A stretch of 42,910 nucleotides of DNA from Oscillibacter sp. (GTDB lineage Bacteria; Bacillota; Clostridia; Oscillospirales; Oscillospiraceae). The notes beneath the pieces were generated by a model that was given only the letters and a program-made list of their open reading frames with translations, did no database searches and had not been told where the DNA came from. A program made the position numbers and the translations under genes. The stretch spans positions 1-42,910 of the forward strand of contig JAAVZX010000042.1 in the NCBI GenBank assembly GCA_022791875.1, in the 5' to 3' direction. Of the stretch, positions 41,252 through 42,910 are shown piece by piece. Every line of letters begins with the position of its first letter. Positions within the stretch are counted from its first letter, which is position 1.

Positions 41252-42910
41252 TAAAAGAAGAAAGGGCGCACACCATTGAAAACCTGTGTGCATTGACAAA
41301 GGCGTTATTTTGCGAGGTGGAGATCGGAAACGTGCTGGATGGGGAGGTGTATTTCGACGACATCTCCTGCGAACAGGCGGCGCGGCTGGCAGTGAGGACG
41401 CAGAAGCTATACGAGCGGTGCAGTGAGCTGGAGTGCCAAAAGAAGATGGAGGCCATCAGCGACGCCATGTGCCGTCGGGACCGCCAGCGTATGCGCGTTT
41501 CCCAGCGGGGGAAAATCCATGTATTTGAGCTGTTGGCGGACCTGGACGAATATCTGCTACTGATGCAGAATGGTGAGGTGCTTTGCCGTTATACAGAAAT
41601 GTTGAGCTGGCGGGACTTGATTCAAAGCATTGGCGAGGAAATCCCGGTTTCTGCAATGTATGTGATTTCAGATCTGGCCGCTGGGGAAAGTGAACGGCTG
41701 AATTTTACCTGGAGCGTCGTTGTACGCCAGAACAATGAGGCGCTGAATGCAATTCTCCGGAGGGGAATTTCGGAGCATCATATGCACCTCTGGCCCTCGG
41801 TTCCGTATTTCCAGGTTTCCTGGCTGAACTTGATGAACAAGCCTTTGGAAGGGGTTTATATGAAGAGGCTCCTGGAAATTGACCGAAAGGAATGGAGCCT
41901 GCAGCAGAAAACATACTTTTCCAAGGAAAAATTTTTCGTGGAGCCATATACGGCGAGCCGGGCCGATTCTCTGGTGACGCTCTGCCGCCAGGCGGCATTA
42001 ATCCGTGCATACTTGTGCAGCAGGCTGAACGGTTTTTTACCGGAACGTGGGCCGAAAGACGGGGGCAGCAAAGAAGATAGCGGGAGCTGGAAGGATGAAG
42101 GAGGCTTTGGGACAAGCTGGACTTTGGGCTGGGTAAAGCGCCTTTTGAAGTATCCGGAGAATATCCATATTAACAGCGACCAGATCCAAAATCAGATTTT
42201 GACCTTGCAGAACGGGACGCAGGAGATGGATTATATGCTGCGGATGTCCCGGTACCAGCAGATAAAAGGACAGAGGGAATATGCGCTTTTCGGCGGTGAG
42301 CGTTTATTTTTGTATTCGGTGATTCGGGACATTTACCTGACCTATCCGTCTCTTTGCAGAGAGGAACATAATCTTTTTTACGCCTATCTGCTGATTATGA
42401 TCAAGCTGCGGACGAAGCTTGTTCAGGTGGATCAGAGAACCGGATTCGACAACTTCCAGCGGGTTCAAGACAGAAAAGGCTATTTTTTGGAGGATGCAAG
42501 GTCAAAGGAGCAGATTGCCCGTCTTGCAATCCGGGAACCCTTGAAGCATACCGAATATCTGCGGGAGATGGAGGTACGGATTGCCCCAAGGGATACCGCG
42601 GAAAGGATCCGAAACGATATTCAAACGCTGGAAAACGCCGGAAGACAGGATCGGGAGTTTTGGCTCCCCGGCGAGGATTCTGTGGACGCTGTGCCGGAAC
42701 CGTTGAAGAAACGGTATTATTATGTGCTCCACTTCATCAAAAGGCAGGATGAGGGCTTGGAGCGTATCAAAAAAAGCCGTGAGGAGGGAAGTCGGCTTTT
42801 TTACACGGAATGCAGGCATGCCCGCTATCGCAAGAAGGTGGAAAGAACTGCTCGCGCCATTTGCCTGTTCCGGGAACGTTATGCAGAGCTTGCCTGCCGG
42901 GTAGGCGGGA
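41248..42910 (+). CDS. rdrB: RdrB-like adenosine deaminase of a RADAR system, cut by the window end
   Basis: At least 554 residues are visible and the frame is still open at the end of the window. The motif EHHMHLWPS at about residues 176-184 supplies the HxH (H178, H180) metal pair found at the start of adenosine-deaminase-type barrels; the later histidine and aspartates would lie in the missing part. RdrB proteins of RADAR are about 800-900 residues and deaminate adenosine, acting on RNA or on adenine nucleotides in infected cells. The ATG at 41248 overlaps the RdrA-like stop by 4 nt, which couples the two in near-equal amounts. The call rests on this pairing as much as on the motif. Confidence 0.78.
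   Translation, partial: MIKEERAHTIENLCALTKALFCEVEIGNVLDGEVYFDDISCEQAARLAVRTQKLYERCSELECQKKMEAISDAMCRRDRQRMRVSQRGKIHVFELLADLDEYLLLMQNGEVLCRYTEMLSWRDLIQSIGEEIPVSAMYVISDLAAGESERLNFTWSVVVRQNNEALNAILRRGISEHHMHLWPSVPYFQVSWLNLMNKPLEGVYMKRLLEIDRKEWSLQQKTYFSKEKFFVEPYTASRADSLVTLCRQAALIRAYLCSRLNGFLPERGPKDGGSKEDSGSWKDEGGFGTSWTLGWVKRLLKYPENIHINSDQIQNQILTLQNGTQEMDYMLRMSRYQQIKGQREYALFGGERLFLYSVIRDIYLTYPSLCREEHNLFYAYLLIMIKLRTKLVQVDQRTGFDNFQRVQDRKGYFLEDARSKEQIARLAIREPLKHTEYLREMEVRIAPRDTAERIRNDIQTLENAGRQDREFWLPGEDSVDAVPEPLKKRYYYVLHFIKRQDEGLERIKKSREEGSRLFYTECRHARYRKKVERTARAICLFRERYAELACRVGG

Overview
The window (about 42.9 kb) looks like part of a large conjugative element, either an integrative conjugative element or a plasmid, from a GC-rich gut Clostridia lineage (Oscillospiraceae-like). 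That assignment is an inference. It rests on strong Shine-Dalgarno sites, frequent TTG and GTG starts, PrgI/VirB4/VirD4 and NlpC/P60 transfer genes of the Firmicutes type, a RepA_N-like initiator, and IS256 and IS3 remnants. Most genes lie on the plus strand in tightly packed, often overlapping operons.

Layout. 0.1-8.7 kb: an HD-GYP domain protein, then the mating-channel operon (small membrane protein, VirB6-like protein with a long repetitive tail, NlpC/P60 hydrolase, small HTH protein, PrgI/VirB3-like, and VirB4 split into an N-terminal piece and an ATPase piece). 8.7-12.5 kb: a hairpin-rich gap, a small secreted protein, a winged-helix-like protein and the VirD4 coupling ATPase. 12.5-13.3 kb (minus): a PIN toxin/RelB-DinJ antitoxin pair with a consensus promoter. 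13.4-16.3 kb: a replication initiator whose coding sequence contains 23-bp iterons and an AT-rich stretch (likely origin), and an S1-like protein. 16.3-18.3 kb: a dead IS256-family element and an intact tyrosine recombinase. 18.3-21.2 kb: an AT-rich cargo cassette of a D-Ala-D-Ala-ligase-like ATP-grasp enzyme and a convergent TPR-like protein; a 20-bp palindrome-containing motif precedes both. 21.6-34.4 kb: a DNA-processing operon with an SF2 helicase ending in a canonical beta-clamp-binding motif, a beta-clamp homologue, small zinc-ribbon proteins, a sigma-region-2-like protein, a RavA-like AAA+ ATPase, SSB, a PP-loop protein with three tandem internal repeats and a ViaA-like vWA protein. 34.4-35.7 kb: a structured leader with a small antitoxin-like ORF, followed by IS3 and IS256 remnants.

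35.7 kb to the end: an antiphage-type island. A divergent SLATT-like two-TM protein faces an operon of a TPR protein, a 907-residue P-loop ATPase and a protein with an N-terminal HxH metal motif that runs off the window. Size, order and motifs match a RADAR system (RdrA ATPase plus RdrB adenosine deaminase, with SLATT accessory). The TPR protein at the head of the operon is not a component I know from described RADAR loci, so it is the best candidate for something new.

The transfer, replication and maintenance modules make up a mobile backbone. The ATP-grasp/TPR cassette and the RADAR island look like AT-richer cargo added to it, with IS remnants next to both.
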